NCBI RefSeq assembly: GCF_004352915.1
Contig: NZ_SJSY01000075.1
Location: 372,001-436,000 of the forward strand
Direction: 5' to 3'
DNA length: 64,000 nt
Source of the DNA: Flavobacterium zhairuonense
GTDB lineage: Bacteria; Bacteroidota; Bacteroidia; Flavobacteriales; Flavobacteriaceae
The notes below the pieces were generated by a model. It had not been told where the DNA came from. It did no database searches and was given only the letters and a program-made list of their open reading frames with translations. Below are positions 1 through 7,242 of the stretch, piece after piece. Each line of letters begins with the position of its first letter. Position 1 is the stretch's first letter. Made by a program: the position numbers and the translations under genes.

Positions 1-1
1 A

Positions 2-70
2 GTTACAGAACCAGAAATGGCAGCAGATATTAAGGAGACTTTGGATAAGATGAAAAACGGAAAATATTAA
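2..70 (+). CDS. C-terminal end of an unidentified protein (partial)
   Basis: Only the last 22 codons of a gene that starts before the window are visible, ending in DKMKNGKY and a TAA stop. The frame is open from base 2 and a good terminator follows 24 bases after the stop, so it is probably a real gene end. The product cannot be identified from this fragment. Confidence 0.5.
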   Translation, partial: VTEPEMAADIKETLDKMKNGKY

Positions 71-94
71 AAACATAATCGTTGTGAAAAATGC

Positions 95-125
95 AATGGC
101 TGTCTAAGTAGGCAGCCATTTTTGT
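95..125 (+). terminator. Intrinsic terminator
   Basis: AATGGCTGTC pairs with GGCAGCCATT (one T-G pair) around a TAAGTA loop, and a run of T follows. It closes the partial gene at the left edge. Confidence 0.75.
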
Positions 126-216
126 TTATTAATCGTTGCTATTCCCTGTTTTTGATGTTAAAAAAACAAAGATTTTGCCTTGAAATGATTAAGTTTGGAT
201 TATAAAATTAAAATGT

Positions 217-1683
217 ATGAAAAACAAATTAATCCTTGTTTTACTTGCCTCAAGTGCAGTTGCTTTTGCGCAGGCAGTTAAAAAACCATTAGTTTCGGCA
301 ATAACTGATAAAGATCTTAGAACCGACATGTATCAAATGGCAGGCGACCACTTTAATGGCCGTGAAGCCGGAACACTCGACGAATTAAAAGTATCGATGT
401 GGCTTGCCAATAAAGCTAAAGAAGCTGGAATGGCGCCAGCAGGAGATGACGGGACTTATTTTCAGTTTTTTGATTTGTACAGACATCAGGTAACGCCAAA
501 TACAAAGTTTAAAATTGGCCAAAAAGAATATAAATTATGGAAGGAAGTTCTGGTTGCAGAAACAACTAACATAAAAGTTGAAGGTTCGTTAGTTTATCTA
601 GGAGCAGCAACTAAAGAAGAAATTGAAAAAGCTGATATTAAAGGAAAAGCAGTTGTTTTATTAGCTTCAAAAGAAGGAATTGCAGATGATATTTCGCTTT
701 TTGACAGACGTTATCCAGGTTTGGTCCGAAATAAATACTACGATCTTGTGGTGAAAAAAGGTGCAATAGCATTGATTATGGTTGCTGATGAATTAGCAGA
801 ACAAAGCTGGTCGCAAGTTGAACCGCAAATGACAAGAGGAATTTATGGAATTGAAGGTTTCCGCGATAAAATTGGAGCCACAATGCCGGTTTTTTGGGTG
901 CACGGAGATCAATTAGAATATTTAAAAACCACCAAAGATATTTTATCGACAGAAGTAGTTTCTGAAACCTACAAATATCCATCAGTAAATGTTGTGGGAA
1001 CAATTGCAGGAACAGATCCAAAACTGAAAAACGAATATGTACTTTTCAGTGGTCACCAAGATCATGATGGAGTACGTCAAAAATATGGGCAGGATTCTAT
1101 TTACAATGGCGCTGATGATAATGCAAGTACGTGTGTAGCGATGCTGGCAATTGCAAGAGCTTACAAAAAACAACCAGGAAAAAGAACATCTTTATTTGTA
1201 TTTCACGGCTCAGAAGAACGGGGTTTGTTAGGATCAAGATGGTATGCAGCGCATCCAACAGTTCCGGAAAAAGATATTATTGCCGTTTTAAACGGAGATA
1301 TGATTGGAAGAAATAATGTAAATCAAGCAGCTTTATTAGGTTCTAGTTCGCCACATGAAAATTCATCTGATTTGGTTGCGATTGCTAAACAAGCAAATGA
1401 CGAAGGACCAAAATTTGATTTAGATAAACTTTGGGACCGACCAGAACATCCAGAATATTTTTATTTTCGTTCTGATCATTTGCCTTATGCAAGAAAAGGA
1501 ATCCCAGCAGTTTTCTTTACAAGCGTATTGCACAGTCAATACCATACGCCAATGGATGAATCGGAAAATATTGATTACGTAAAATTGCGTAAAATGACAG
1601 AATGGATGTACCGCACAGGCTGGATTTTGTCAAACGATGCCAATCGTCCTAAAACTTTGCCTAATGTAAAATTAGAAAGATAA
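217..1683 (+). CDS. Secreted M28 family metallopeptidase (aminopeptidase)
   Basis: A zinc-dependent aminopeptidase of family M28, expected to act in the periplasm or outside the cell. Residues 1-18 are a typical signal peptide, with cleavage predicted after AFA. Residues of about 100-240 look like the protease-associated insert seen in this family. The zinc and catalytic motifs are all present: GHQDHDG near 280, NGADDNAS near 297, GSEERGLLG near 331, NGDMIGRN near 360 and QYHTPMDES near 443. The length of 488 aa is normal for PA-domain M28 enzymes. It converges on metK and shares a bidirectional terminator with it. The family assignment is firm; the natural substrate is unknown. Confidence 0.93.
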   Translation: MKNKLILVLLASSAVAFAQAVKKPLVSAITDKDLRTDMYQMAGDHFNGREAGTLDELKVSMWLANKAKEAGMAPAGDDGTYFQFFDLYRHQVTPNTKFKIGQKEYKLWKEVLVAETTNIKVEGSLVYLGAATKEEIEKADIKGKAVVLLASKEGIADDISLFDRRYPGLVRNKYYDLVVKKGAIALIMVADELAEQSWSQVEPQMTRGIYGIEGFRDKIGATMPVFWVHGDQLEYLKTTKDILSTEVVSETYKYPSVNVVGTIAGTDPKLKNEYVLFSGHQDHDGVRQKYGQDSIYNGADDNASTCVAMLAIARAYKKQPGKRTSLFVFHGSEERGLLGSRWYAAHPTVPEKDIIAVLNGDMIGRNNVNQAALLGSSSPHENSSDLVAIAKQANDEGPKFDLDKLWDRPEHPEYFYFRSDHLPYARKGIPAVFFTSVLHSQYHTPMDESENIDYVKLRKMTEWMYRTGWILSNDANRPKTLPNVKLER

Positions 1684-1703
1684 AAGACATTTTGATAAAA
1701 ATA

Positions 1704-1745
1704 AAAGACCCGATTTCGAAAATATGAAATCGGGTCTTTTTATGT
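1704..1745. terminator. Bidirectional terminator between the M28 peptidase and metK
   Basis: AAAGACCCGATTTC and GAAATCGGGTCTTT form a 14-bp perfect stem with a T run on one side and an A run on the other, so it can serve both converging genes. Confidence 0.85.
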
Positions 1746-1805
1746 TTAAGAATAAAATAGTTGTCAAAAAATCTAACAATCTAAGTTAGTCTAAGTAGTA
1801 TCAAA

Positions 1806-3056
1806 TTACAATCCAAATGCAGCTTTAACTTGGTCAACAAAATCAAGTTTTTCCCATGTAAATAATTCAACAGTAACTGTTTTTTCATTTCCACCTGGAG
1901 CAGAGAAAGTTTTAGTTACAGTTTCTGGTTTACGTCCCATGTGTCCGTAAGCAGCAGTTTCGCTGTAAATAGGGTTTCTTAATTTCAAACGTTGCTCAAT
2001 AAAATAAGGACGCATATCAAAGATAGCTTCTACTTTTTTAGCGATTTCACCGTTAGTTAAGTTTACTTTAGAAGTTCCGTAAGTCTCAATGAAAATTCCC
2101 ATTGGTTCAGCAACTCCAATTGCGTAAGAAACCTGAACTAAGATTTCGTCAGCAACACCAGCAGCAACTAAGTTTTTAGCGATATGACGCGTTGCATAAG
2201 CAGCACTTCTATCTACTTTACTTGGATCTTTTCCAGAGAATGCACCACCACCGTGAGCACCTTTTCCACCGTACGTATCAACGATAATTTTTCTTCCTGT
2301 CAAACCAGTATCTCCGTGAGGTCCTCCAATAACGAATTTTCCTGTTGGGTTAATATGGTAGTTGATTTTATCGTTAAATAAATGAGCATGCTCTGGGTTT
2401 TTAGCGATAATTCTTGGAATCAAGATTTCGATAATATCTTTTTTGATTTTAGCAAGCATTGCAGCTTCTTCATCAAAATCATCGTGTTGAGTTGAGATAA
2501 CAATCGCATCGATACGAGTTGGTTTGTTGTCGTCGCTGTATTCTAAAGTTACTTGAGATTTAGCATCTGGACGTAAATACGTGATTTCTTTGTTTTCACG
2601 TCTTAAAATAGCTAATTCTTGTAATAATTTATGAGATAAATCTAATGCCAATGGCATGTAATTTTCAGTTTCGTTTGTAGCGTAACCAAACATCATTCCT
2701 TGATCACCCGCACCTTGTTCTTCTGGCTTAGCTCTGTCAACACCTTGGTTAATGTCTGCAGATTGCTCGTGAATTGCTGATAAAATTCCACAAGAATTTG
2801 CTTCAAACATATATTCACTTTTAGTATATCCAATTTTACGGATTACCTCACGTGCAATTTGTTGTACATCAAGATAAGTATTCGATTTAACTTCACCTGC
2901 TAAAATAACCTGACCTGTTGTAACTAATGTTTCACAAGCTACTTTTGAATCAGCGTCAAATGCCAAAAAGTTGTCAATTAATGCATCCGAAATTTGATCT
3001 GCAACTTTGTCTGGATGCCCTTCACTAACAGATTCTGACGTAAATAAATAAGCCAT
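1806..3056 (-). CDS. metK: S-adenosylmethionine synthetase
   Basis: MetK makes S-adenosylmethionine from methionine and ATP in the cytoplasm. Family hallmarks are clear: SEGHPDKVADQISDA at the N-terminus, GAGDQGMMFGYATNE near residues 115-129, GGPHGDTGLTGRK near 245 and GGGAFSGKDPSKVDRSAAY near 270. The length of 416 aa fits the Bacteroidetes form. The ATG is preceded by a leader of about 165 nt with three hairpins and a consensus flavobacterial promoter. Its product is the ligand of the two SAM-I riboswitches further right, so metK sits at the end of the pathway that this region encodes. Confidence 0.98.
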   Translation of the reverse strand: MAYLFTSESVSEGHPDKVADQISDALIDNFLAFDADSKVACETLVTTGQVILAGEVKSNTYLDVQQIAREVIRKIGYTKSEYMFEANSCGILSAIHEQSADINQGVDRAKPEEQGAGDQGMMFGYATNETENYMPLALDLSHKLLQELAILRRENKEITYLRPDAKSQVTLEYSDDNKPTRIDAIVISTQHDDFDEEAAMLAKIKKDIIEILIPRIIAKNPEHAHLFNDKINYHINPTGKFVIGGPHGDTGLTGRKIIVDTYGGKGAHGGGAFSGKDPSKVDRSAAYATRHIAKNLVAAGVADEILVQVSYAIGVAEPMGIFIETYGTSKVNLTNGEIAKKVEAIFDMRPYFIEQRLKLRNPIYSETAAYGHMGRKPETVTKTFSAPGGNEKTVTVELFTWEKLDFVDQVKAAFGL

Positions 3057-3224
3057 AATAATGATTAAATTTAAAATTAAGCGAGAAAAATAATTGCTAA
3101 AAAGGGCTAAAGAAGAGTTGCTGCTTTAGCATTTTTTACTGCCGAAAGTAATCTTTCAGCACTCATAACGAACCGTTTCATTATGAAGAGGTTGCAATCA
3201 GTTCAAATTTTTCCTCTGTATTCG
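3057..3224 (-). promoter_or_regulatory. Structured 5' leader of metK
   Basis: Read on the minus strand, the leader has AGAGG paired with CCTCT over 21 nt. It then has a hairpin CATAATGAA/TTCGTTATG (loop ACGG), a hairpin TGCTGAAAG/CTTTCGGCA (loop ATTA), and finally GCTAAAG/CTTTAGC followed by CCTTTTT, which resembles a weak terminator. It has none of the SAM-I core boxes found at 7796 and 25606. A regulatory RNA is inferred from the dense folding, the leader length and the metK context. I cannot assign it to a known class with confidence. Confidence 0.5.
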
Positions 3225-3228
3225 GGTG

Positions 3229-3258
3229 CAAAGGTATAAAACCATTTTGATTTGCAAA
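3229..3258 (-). promoter_or_regulatory. Promoter of metK
   Basis: On the minus strand, TTTG is followed after 18 bases by TACCTTTG, matching the Bacteroidetes housekeeping consensus TTTG-N-TAnnTTTG. Transcription should start near 3223. Confidence 0.75.
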
Positions 3259-3307
3259 TTAAAGTTCAACTTTTTTTATTTTTTTAAAGAGAAATTTAAC
3301 AATAGCA

Positions 3308-3330
3308 TACTAATTAGATAGGGTAATGGA
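3308..3330 (+). promoter_or_regulatory. Candidate operator, copy 1
   Basis: TACTAA, three free bases (TTA), then GATAGGGTAATGGA. Twenty of 23 bases match the copy at 16170. It lies about 40-60 bases upstream of the promoter of the first leader peptide. The regulator is unknown; the Rrf2 protein encoded at 14680 is one candidate. Confidence 0.5.
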
Positions 3331-3347
3331 AAATATTTTTAATTTTG

Positions 3348-3379
3348 TTTGGCTGATTCAAAAATAGTTCGCAACTTTG
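3348..3379 (+). promoter_or_regulatory. Promoter of the Met/Cys leader region
   Basis: TTTG at 3348 and CAACTTTG at 3372 are 20 bases apart, close to the TTTG-N-TAnnTTTG consensus. The predicted start, near 3385, leaves about 20 nt before the leader ATG. Confidence 0.55.
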
Positions 3380-3405
3380 CCTCGTTGAAATAAAAGAAAA
3401 CAAAA

Positions 3406-3474
3406 ATGAAATTTACAATTTGCAATATGATGTCTTGTATGATGCCGGAATATTCCGCAGAGACACTATTGTGA
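3406..3474 (+). CDS. Met/Cys-rich leader peptide 1
   Basis: A 22-residue open reading frame, MKFTICNMMSCMMPEY followed by SAETLL. It places two Cys and four Met codons in an eight-codon stretch (positions 6-13). It lies 20 nt after a predicted transcription start and 26 nt before a strong terminator. GCAGAG at 3457-3462, inside its codons 18-19, is complementary to CTCTGC in the 5' arm of that terminator. A ribosome stalled on the Met/Cys codons would leave GCAGAG free to block the terminator, whereas one that reaches the stop would cover it. This is an inferred attenuator; the peptide itself probably has no function. Confidence 0.6.
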   Translation: MKFTICNMMSCMMPEYSAETLL

Positions 3475-3500
3475 TTTTTTTTCAGAAAAAATATATATAG

Positions 3501-3530
3501 AACCTCTGCTGATTGCAGAGGTTTTTTTTT
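3501..3530 (+). terminator. Attenuator terminator 1
   Basis: AACCTCTGC pairs with GCAGAGGTT (9 bp, loop TGATT), followed by an unbroken run of T. CTCTGC of the 5' arm can pair instead with GCAGAG at 3457-3462 inside leader peptide 1. Confidence 0.8.
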
Positions 3531-3604
3531 GGTCAAAAATGAAAATTTACACAAGAAAAAAATAAAACTGATTTTTAATTTGGTGGATAAAAAAATACTT
3601 ATTA

Positions 3605-3626
3605 CATTTACTCTATCGAATTAGTC
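3605..3626 (-). promoter_or_regulatory. Candidate operator, copy 3 (inverted)
   Basis: On the minus strand: ACTAA, TTC, GATAG, one changed base, GTAA. It matches the core of the copies at 3308 and 16170 but diverges at the right end. It overlaps a possible promoter on the plus strand (TTTG, 20 bases, TACATTTA ending near 3609), where a bound protein would block transcription. It is weaker than the other two copies. Confidence 0.35.
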
Positions 3627-3659
3627 GAATTTAAAAAAGAAAAATAAATTTTAATTAAA

Positions 3660-3740
3660 ATGAAAACAATAGCAAGAAAAAATATGATGTGTTGTAGCAT
3701 GATGCAAATGTGCATCCCAACTTGCTGTTGCCAAAAGTGA
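3660..3740 (+). CDS. Met/Cys-rich leader peptide 2
   Basis: A 26-residue frame beginning MKTIARKNMMCCSMMQMC and ending in IPT-CCC-QK. Eleven of the 25 codons after the start are Met (5) or Cys (6), an extreme bias that is hard to explain by chance. CCAAAAG at 3731-3737, in the last codons, is complementary to CTTTTGG at 3777-3783 in the 5' arm of the following terminator, so stalling upstream could favour an antiterminator. This is the clearest leader peptide in the window. Regulation by charged Met or Cys tRNA is inferred from codon content, pairing potential and the MetY gene downstream. Confidence 0.7.
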   Translation: MKTIARKNMMCCSMMQMCIPTCCCQK

Positions 3741-3771
3741 AAGATAAAATCTTTGTTATAGTTTCAACTAT

Positions 3772-3808
3772 AAGCCCTTTTGGTTGCCATCCGAAAGGGC
3801 TTTTTTAT
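3772..3808 (+). terminator. Attenuator terminator 2
   Basis: AAGCCCTTTTGG pairs with CCGAAAGGGCTT (12 bp with one T-G pair, 7-nt loop), then a T run. Its 5' arm is complementary to the end of leader peptide 2. The arm is almost the same as that of the terminator at 7205. Confidence 0.85.
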
Positions 3809-3829
3809 TTACCATTTAAAATTAAAATC

Positions 3830-4009
3830 ATGAAAACATTAAATTCCATAGCAGTAGAATATTTATTGAGAAACGATTCTCAAAACAATAATAAATCAGA
3901 AAATATCGCAAGAGAAGTGAGCAGAATAAATTCAGAGCAGTATCTGAGAGATCAAAAATCATTGTTGCTTCAAATGTATGAATTGGAAGAAGGCGACTTT
4001 TTTGCTTAA
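3830..4009 (+). CDS. Small protein of unknown function behind the Met/Cys attenuators
   Basis: A 59-residue protein, acidic and polar, starting MKTLNSIAVEYLL. The frame is open further upstream, but any earlier start would lie within leader peptide 2 or its terminator, so the ATG at 3830 is preferred. There is no signal peptide or membrane segment. The C-terminal stretch SLLLQMYELEEGDFF resembles SLLFLMYSKENETLF at the end of the small protein at 7322, which also follows a Cys-type attenuator. MetY starts 80 nt downstream, probably on the same transcript. The function is unknown; a role linked to Met/Cys supply is only a guess from position. Confidence 0.65.
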   Translation: MKTLNSIAVEYLLRNDSQNNNKSENIAREVSRINSEQYLRDQKSLLLQMYELEEGDFFA

Positions 4010-4089
4010 GCCAATTCAAACCAATTATAATTTAAAAAATCAATTACACTATAATATAGTATTAACAATATCTAAAAAATTAAGAAATC

Positions 4090-5394
4090 ATGAGTACACA
4101 AAAATTTGCAACAAACGCATTACACGCAGGACACGATGTTACTAAAAACGCAGGAACTAGAGCTGTGCCTATTTATCAAACTTCATCATATGTATTTAAT
4201 AATGCTGATCATGCAGCCAATTTATTTGGTCTTGCCGAAGCCGGATTTATTTACACACGTTTAAATAACCCAACAAACGATGTTTTAGAGCAACGGCTGG
4301 CGGCGCTTGAAGGCGGCATTGGAGCTGTCGTAACGGCATCAGGAGCATCGGCAATTTCGACAACATTATTGACACTATTAAGAGCCGGGGATCATATCGT
4401 TGCTTCAAATAGTTTATACGGTGGAACTTACAATTTGTTAAGTGTAACATTGCCACGATTAGGAATCACAACTACGTTCGTTGATCCTTCAAAACCAGAA
4501 AACTTCACTAAGGCTGCAAAAGAAAATACGAGAGCTTTTTTTGTAGAATCTTTAGGAAATCCAAAGCTTGATATTTTGGACTTAAAAGGAATTTCGGCGG
4601 AAGCCAAAGCATTCAAAGTGCCGTTTATAGTAGATAATACAGTTGCGACACCTTATTTATTAAACCCAATTAAATACGGTGCCGATATTGTAATTCATTC
4701 CTTGACTAAATATATTGCCGGAAACGGAACTTCATTAGGCGGCGTTATCATCGATGCCGGAAATTTTGATTGGGCAAACGGAAAATTCCCTGAATTTACA
4801 GAGCCTTCAGCAGGATATCACGGATTAGTATATCACGAAGCTTTAGGAAATGCTGCTTTTATTGCAAAAGCAAGAATTGAAGGTTTGCGCGATTTTGGTG
4901 CGGCTTTGAGTCCGTTTAATGCATTCCAGATTATTCAGGGATTAGAAACCTTGCCAATCCGAATTAAAAAACACAGCGAAAATGCTTTGGCCTTGGCTGA
5001 ATGGCTTGAGAAACAAGATGAGGTTGTTTGGGTAAATTATCCAGGTTTGAAATCAAGCAAATACTACGATTTAGCAAAACAATATTTGCCAGAAGGACAA
5101 AGCGGGATTATCACTTTTGGATTAAAAGGCGGTTTTGACGCTGCAAAAAAAGTGGTTGATGAAACTAAATTGTTCTCATTGTTGGCCAACATTGGCGATA
5201 CAAAATCATTAATCATACATCCAGCAAGTACAACGCACCAGCAATTGTCTGAAGAAGATCAATTATCAACTGGAGTTTCTAAAGATTTGATTCGACTTTC
5301 TGTCGGGATCGAAGATATCGAGGATTTAATTGCTGATTTGCAAACTGTTTTTGAAAGCATTACGCAAGCGCAATACAGCATCAATAAAAATTAG
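4090..5394 (+). CDS. metY: O-acetylhomoserine sulfhydrylase (MetY type)
   Basis: A PLP enzyme of the Cys/Met metabolism family that makes homocysteine from O-acetylhomoserine and sulfide. The fold-type I signature HSLTKYIAGNGTSLGG contains the PLP lysine near residue 207. NALHAGHD at the N-terminus and VSVGIEDIEDLIADL at the C-terminus are typical of the long sulfhydrylases, and 434 aa suits MetY better than the shorter gamma-synthases. It is preceded by the tandem Met/Cys leader peptides and a small protein, so attenuation by Met/Cys supply is likely. A second enzyme of this superfamily lies at 12195. Confidence 0.9.
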   Translation: MSTQKFATNALHAGHDVTKNAGTRAVPIYQTSSYVFNNADHAANLFGLAEAGFIYTRLNNPTNDVLEQRLAALEGGIGAVVTASGASAISTTLLTLLRAGDHIVASNSLYGGTYNLLSVTLPRLGITTTFVDPSKPENFTKAAKENTRAFFVESLGNPKLDILDLKGISAEAKAFKVPFIVDNTVATPYLLNPIKYGADIVIHSLTKYIAGNGTSLGGVIIDAGNFDWANGKFPEFTEPSAGYHGLVYHEALGNAAFIAKARIEGLRDFGAALSPFNAFQIIQGLETLPIRIKKHSENALALAEWLEKQDEVVWVNYPGLKSSKYYDLAKQYLPEGQSGIITFGLKGGFDAAKKVVDETKLFSLLANIGDTKSLIIHPASTTHQQLSEEDQLSTGVSKDLIRLSVGIEDIEDLIADLQTVFESITQAQYSINKN

Positions 5395-5422
5395 GTTTTT
5401 TTGTTTTTTGTTTGAAAAATTG

Positions 5423-5459
5423 CCTTTAGCAGCGTAAGTACTGCTAGAGGTGATTTTTT
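5423..5459 (+). terminator. Terminator after the MetY gene
   Basis: CCTTTAGCAG pairs with CTGCTAGAGG (10 bp, one T-G pair) around an 8-nt loop, followed by TGATTTTTTA. Confidence 0.65.
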
Positions 5460-5486
5460 ATGATGAAAAAAAATCAAAATAAAAAG

Positions 5487-5652
5487 TTTTCACCATATAA
5501 GTGATATAAGTTCATTTTAGTAGAGGCGTATAATAACACGTTTCATTGATGAATCGTAGAGACGCACTGCTGTGCGTCTAACTTCAGAACGTAATAAGTC
5601 CAAAATTGCAACAATTACATTAAATGAACTTATATCACTTATATGGTGAAAA
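5487..5652. repeat. MITE-like element with perfect 31-bp inverted ends
   Basis: The arms at 5487-5517 and 5622-5652 are exact reverse complements (31 of 31); the left one begins TTTTCACCATATAAGTGATA. They enclose 104 bp, including a smaller hairpin AGACGCAC/GTGCGTCT (loop TGCT) at 5560-5579. No coding frame is inside. It ends 9 bases before the next start codon. From memory, similar short palindromic elements occur between genes in Flavobacterium genomes. It could be a non-autonomous mobile element or act as a folded RNA in the leader of the next gene. Confidence 0.75.
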
Positions 5653-5661
5653 ACATTTAAA

Positions 5662-6762
5662 ATGTTAGAAATTATGTCAAAGCTTAAAATAAATATTATT
5701 CTTTTTGGGATTGGGAATATTGGAAGCACTTTAATCAATCAGATTATAGAAAGTCAGGAATTTTTTCTGCAAAGCAAAAATGTCGATTTTCATTTTCCTA
5801 TTATAACTAACTCAACCGTTGCTTTTTTCGAGAAGGAAGGCGTGGGGTATTCATGGGAAACCAATTTTAGAGAATTGGCGGTGCCTTTTAGAGTAGAGGA
5901 TATTGTAGAATTCGCAAAAGAAAATGAATTTGAAAATTTGATTGCCGTTGATGCCACAGCCAGCGATGAGTTGATTGGTCATTACAATACACTGATTGAA
6001 AACGGATTCAATATTGTGGCGGTAAACAAAAAAGCCAATACACTCCCAATCGATCTTTATAAAAAGCTGAGAGAAAATTTAAAAAAATACGACAAAGAGT
6101 TTTTGTATGAAACATCGGTTGATACTGGATTTCCAGTTTTGCAAACTTTAAGAGATTTGTATTATTCGGGCGAAAAAATCACAAAAATCAGAGGTGTTTT
6201 TTCAGATCATTTAAGTTATGTTTTTAATCGATTTTCTGCAGAAGAAAATTCTTTTTCAGCTATTTTGAAAGATGCCAGTCTTCTCGGATTAATGCGTTCT
6301 ACTTTCAAAGAAGACTTGTCAGGAAATGATACAGCTCGGAAATTGTTGATTTTGACTCGCGAAATTGGAAAAGAGTTCGAATTAGCAGATATAAAAATCA
6401 GTCCTATTATTAGAGAAGAACATTTAGAGAAAAACGGAATACTGAATAAAGAGGCAATTGACAAATCATACAAAATAGCAAAAATCACACAGCCCGAAAA
6501 TCATGTGTTGCGTTATGTTGGTGAATTTGATATTGAGAAAAATACGCTTGAGGTAAAGCTAGTTTCAGAACCTATTACATCGGCAATAGGTCAATTAAAA
6601 GGATCAGATGCCATTTTTGAAATTTACACGAAATCTTATGCCAATGTTCCAATTGTAATACAAGGTGCATCGCCATCAAAAGAGGCAATTTCAAGGGGAA
6701 TTATAACCGATATTTTAAAAGTCGCCGAAAAAATTAAAAATAAAGAAGCAGTTTGGCTTTAA
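5662..6762 (+). CDS. Homoserine dehydrogenase-like protein lacking key active-site residues
   Basis: A 366-residue protein aligned end to end with the homoserine dehydrogenase half of the fusion at 8969. It keeps the nucleotide-binding GIGNIG near residues 16-21, VNKKAN, YETSVDTGFPVLQTLRDL and NDTARKLLIL. However, the family motif GxxSGTLSY reads GVFSDHLSY, and the segment GYTEPDPREDL of the fusion reads GLMRSTFKEDL here, so the conserved glutamate and the EPDP stretch are gone. It may be inactive, regulatory or changed in substrate. A start at the internal Met of codon 5 is equally possible. It follows MetY and the inverted-repeat element. Confidence 0.8.
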   Translation: MLEIMSKLKINIILFGIGNIGSTLINQIIESQEFFLQSKNVDFHFPIITNSTVAFFEKEGVGYSWETNFRELAVPFRVEDIVEFAKENEFENLIAVDATASDELIGHYNTLIENGFNIVAVNKKANTLPIDLYKKLRENLKKYDKEFLYETSVDTGFPVLQTLRDLYYSGEKITKIRGVFSDHLSYVFNRFSAEENSFSAILKDASLLGLMRSTFKEDLSGNDTARKLLILTREIGKEFELADIKISPIIREEHLEKNGILNKEAIDKSYKIAKITQPENHVLRYVGEFDIEKNTLEVKLVSEPITSAIGQLKGSDAIFEIYTKSYANVPIVIQGASPSKEAISRGIITDILKVAEKIKNKEAVWL

Positions 6763-6932
6763 GTGGTTTTTGATATTAGAAAAAAAGTTCTTTGAAAGAT
6801 TGAAACAGAAAAAGTTAGTTAATTTTTTGTAAGATAAAACTGTTTTTTCTCTAAATTGTGATTTTGTAAGATGTTTTTTGACGACAAAAACGTGTTTTTT
6901 AACGTTTTTTTAGAAAAAATAAGCTTTTGTAA

Positions 6933-6964
6933 CTTGCAATATTCAAAAAAAAGTCGCAAATTTG
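6933..6964 (+). promoter_or_regulatory. Promoter of the second leader region
   Basis: CTTG and CAAATTTG are 20 bases apart. The -7 region, GTCGCAAATTTG, closely resembles that of the first leader locus (GTTCGCAACTTTG). Transcription should start near 6970. Confidence 0.5.
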
Positions 6965-7024
6965 TAAGACAAGTAAGATCTGTTAAAAACAGATGCCGAA
7001 ATGTTAAAAACAAATGATTATTTC

Positions 7025-7056
7025 CTTTTAGATTTTAATCAAATCTAAAAGTTTTT
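7025..7056 (+). terminator. Terminator inside the second leader region
   Basis: CTTTTAGATTT pairs with AAATCTAAAAG (11 bp, loop TAATC), followed by five T. It lies about 55 nt after the predicted start and before the Cys-codon frame, like terminator 1 of the first locus. I see no convincing leader peptide ahead of it. Confidence 0.75.
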
Positions 7057-7104
7057 AAATAAAATTAAATGCAAGAGTTTTTTAAAATAAAAGTCAAATC
7101 ACAG

Positions 7105-7170
7105 ATGAATAAATCCCTACAGATGAACAAGATGTTTAACGTCGCACGTATTTGTGTATGCGTCTGTTGA
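7105..7170 (+). CDS. Cys leader peptide 3
   Basis: A short frame ending in MNKMFNVARICVCVC and a TGA stop; the last five codons are Cys-Val-Cys-Val-Cys. In-frame ATGs at 7069, 7105, 7123 and 7132 are possible starts; 7105 gives 21 residues. CTAAAAG at 7173-7179, just after the stop, can pair with CTTTTGG at 7210-7216 in the 5' arm of the following terminator (one wobble pair). This is the layout of a cysteine attenuator. It precedes a small protein related to the one behind the first leader locus. The call rests on codon content and context only. Confidence 0.6.
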   Translation: MNKSLQMNKMFNVARICVCVC

Positions 7171-7204
7171 TACTAAAAGTATATATAAGTTTCTATAAAA
7201 ACTT

Positions 7205-7242
7205 AAACCCTTTTGGTATTAAAAATCCAAAAGGGTTTTTTT
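7205..7242 (+). terminator. Attenuator terminator 3
   Basis: AAACCCTTTTGG and CCAAAAGGGTTT form a perfect 12-bp stem with a 10-nt loop, followed by a T run. The 5' arm is nearly identical to that of terminator 2 at 3772. Confidence 0.88.

Noticed and set aside
3096..3106. GCTAAAAAGGG on the plus strand resembles the 3' end of a SAM-II riboswitch
   Set aside because: It is antisense to metK, the remaining SAM-II segments are missing, and no methionine gene starts downstream within reach on that strand.
3710..3829. Longer N-terminal form of the 59-residue small protein
   Set aside because: It would run out of frame through leader peptide 2 and across the attenuator terminator; the ATG at 3830 is a better start.
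6992..7006. A four-codon frame M-P-K-C before the terminator at 7025, as a minimal Cys leader
   Set aside because: Too short to judge and lacking a clear complementary segment; a frame of this size is expected by chance.
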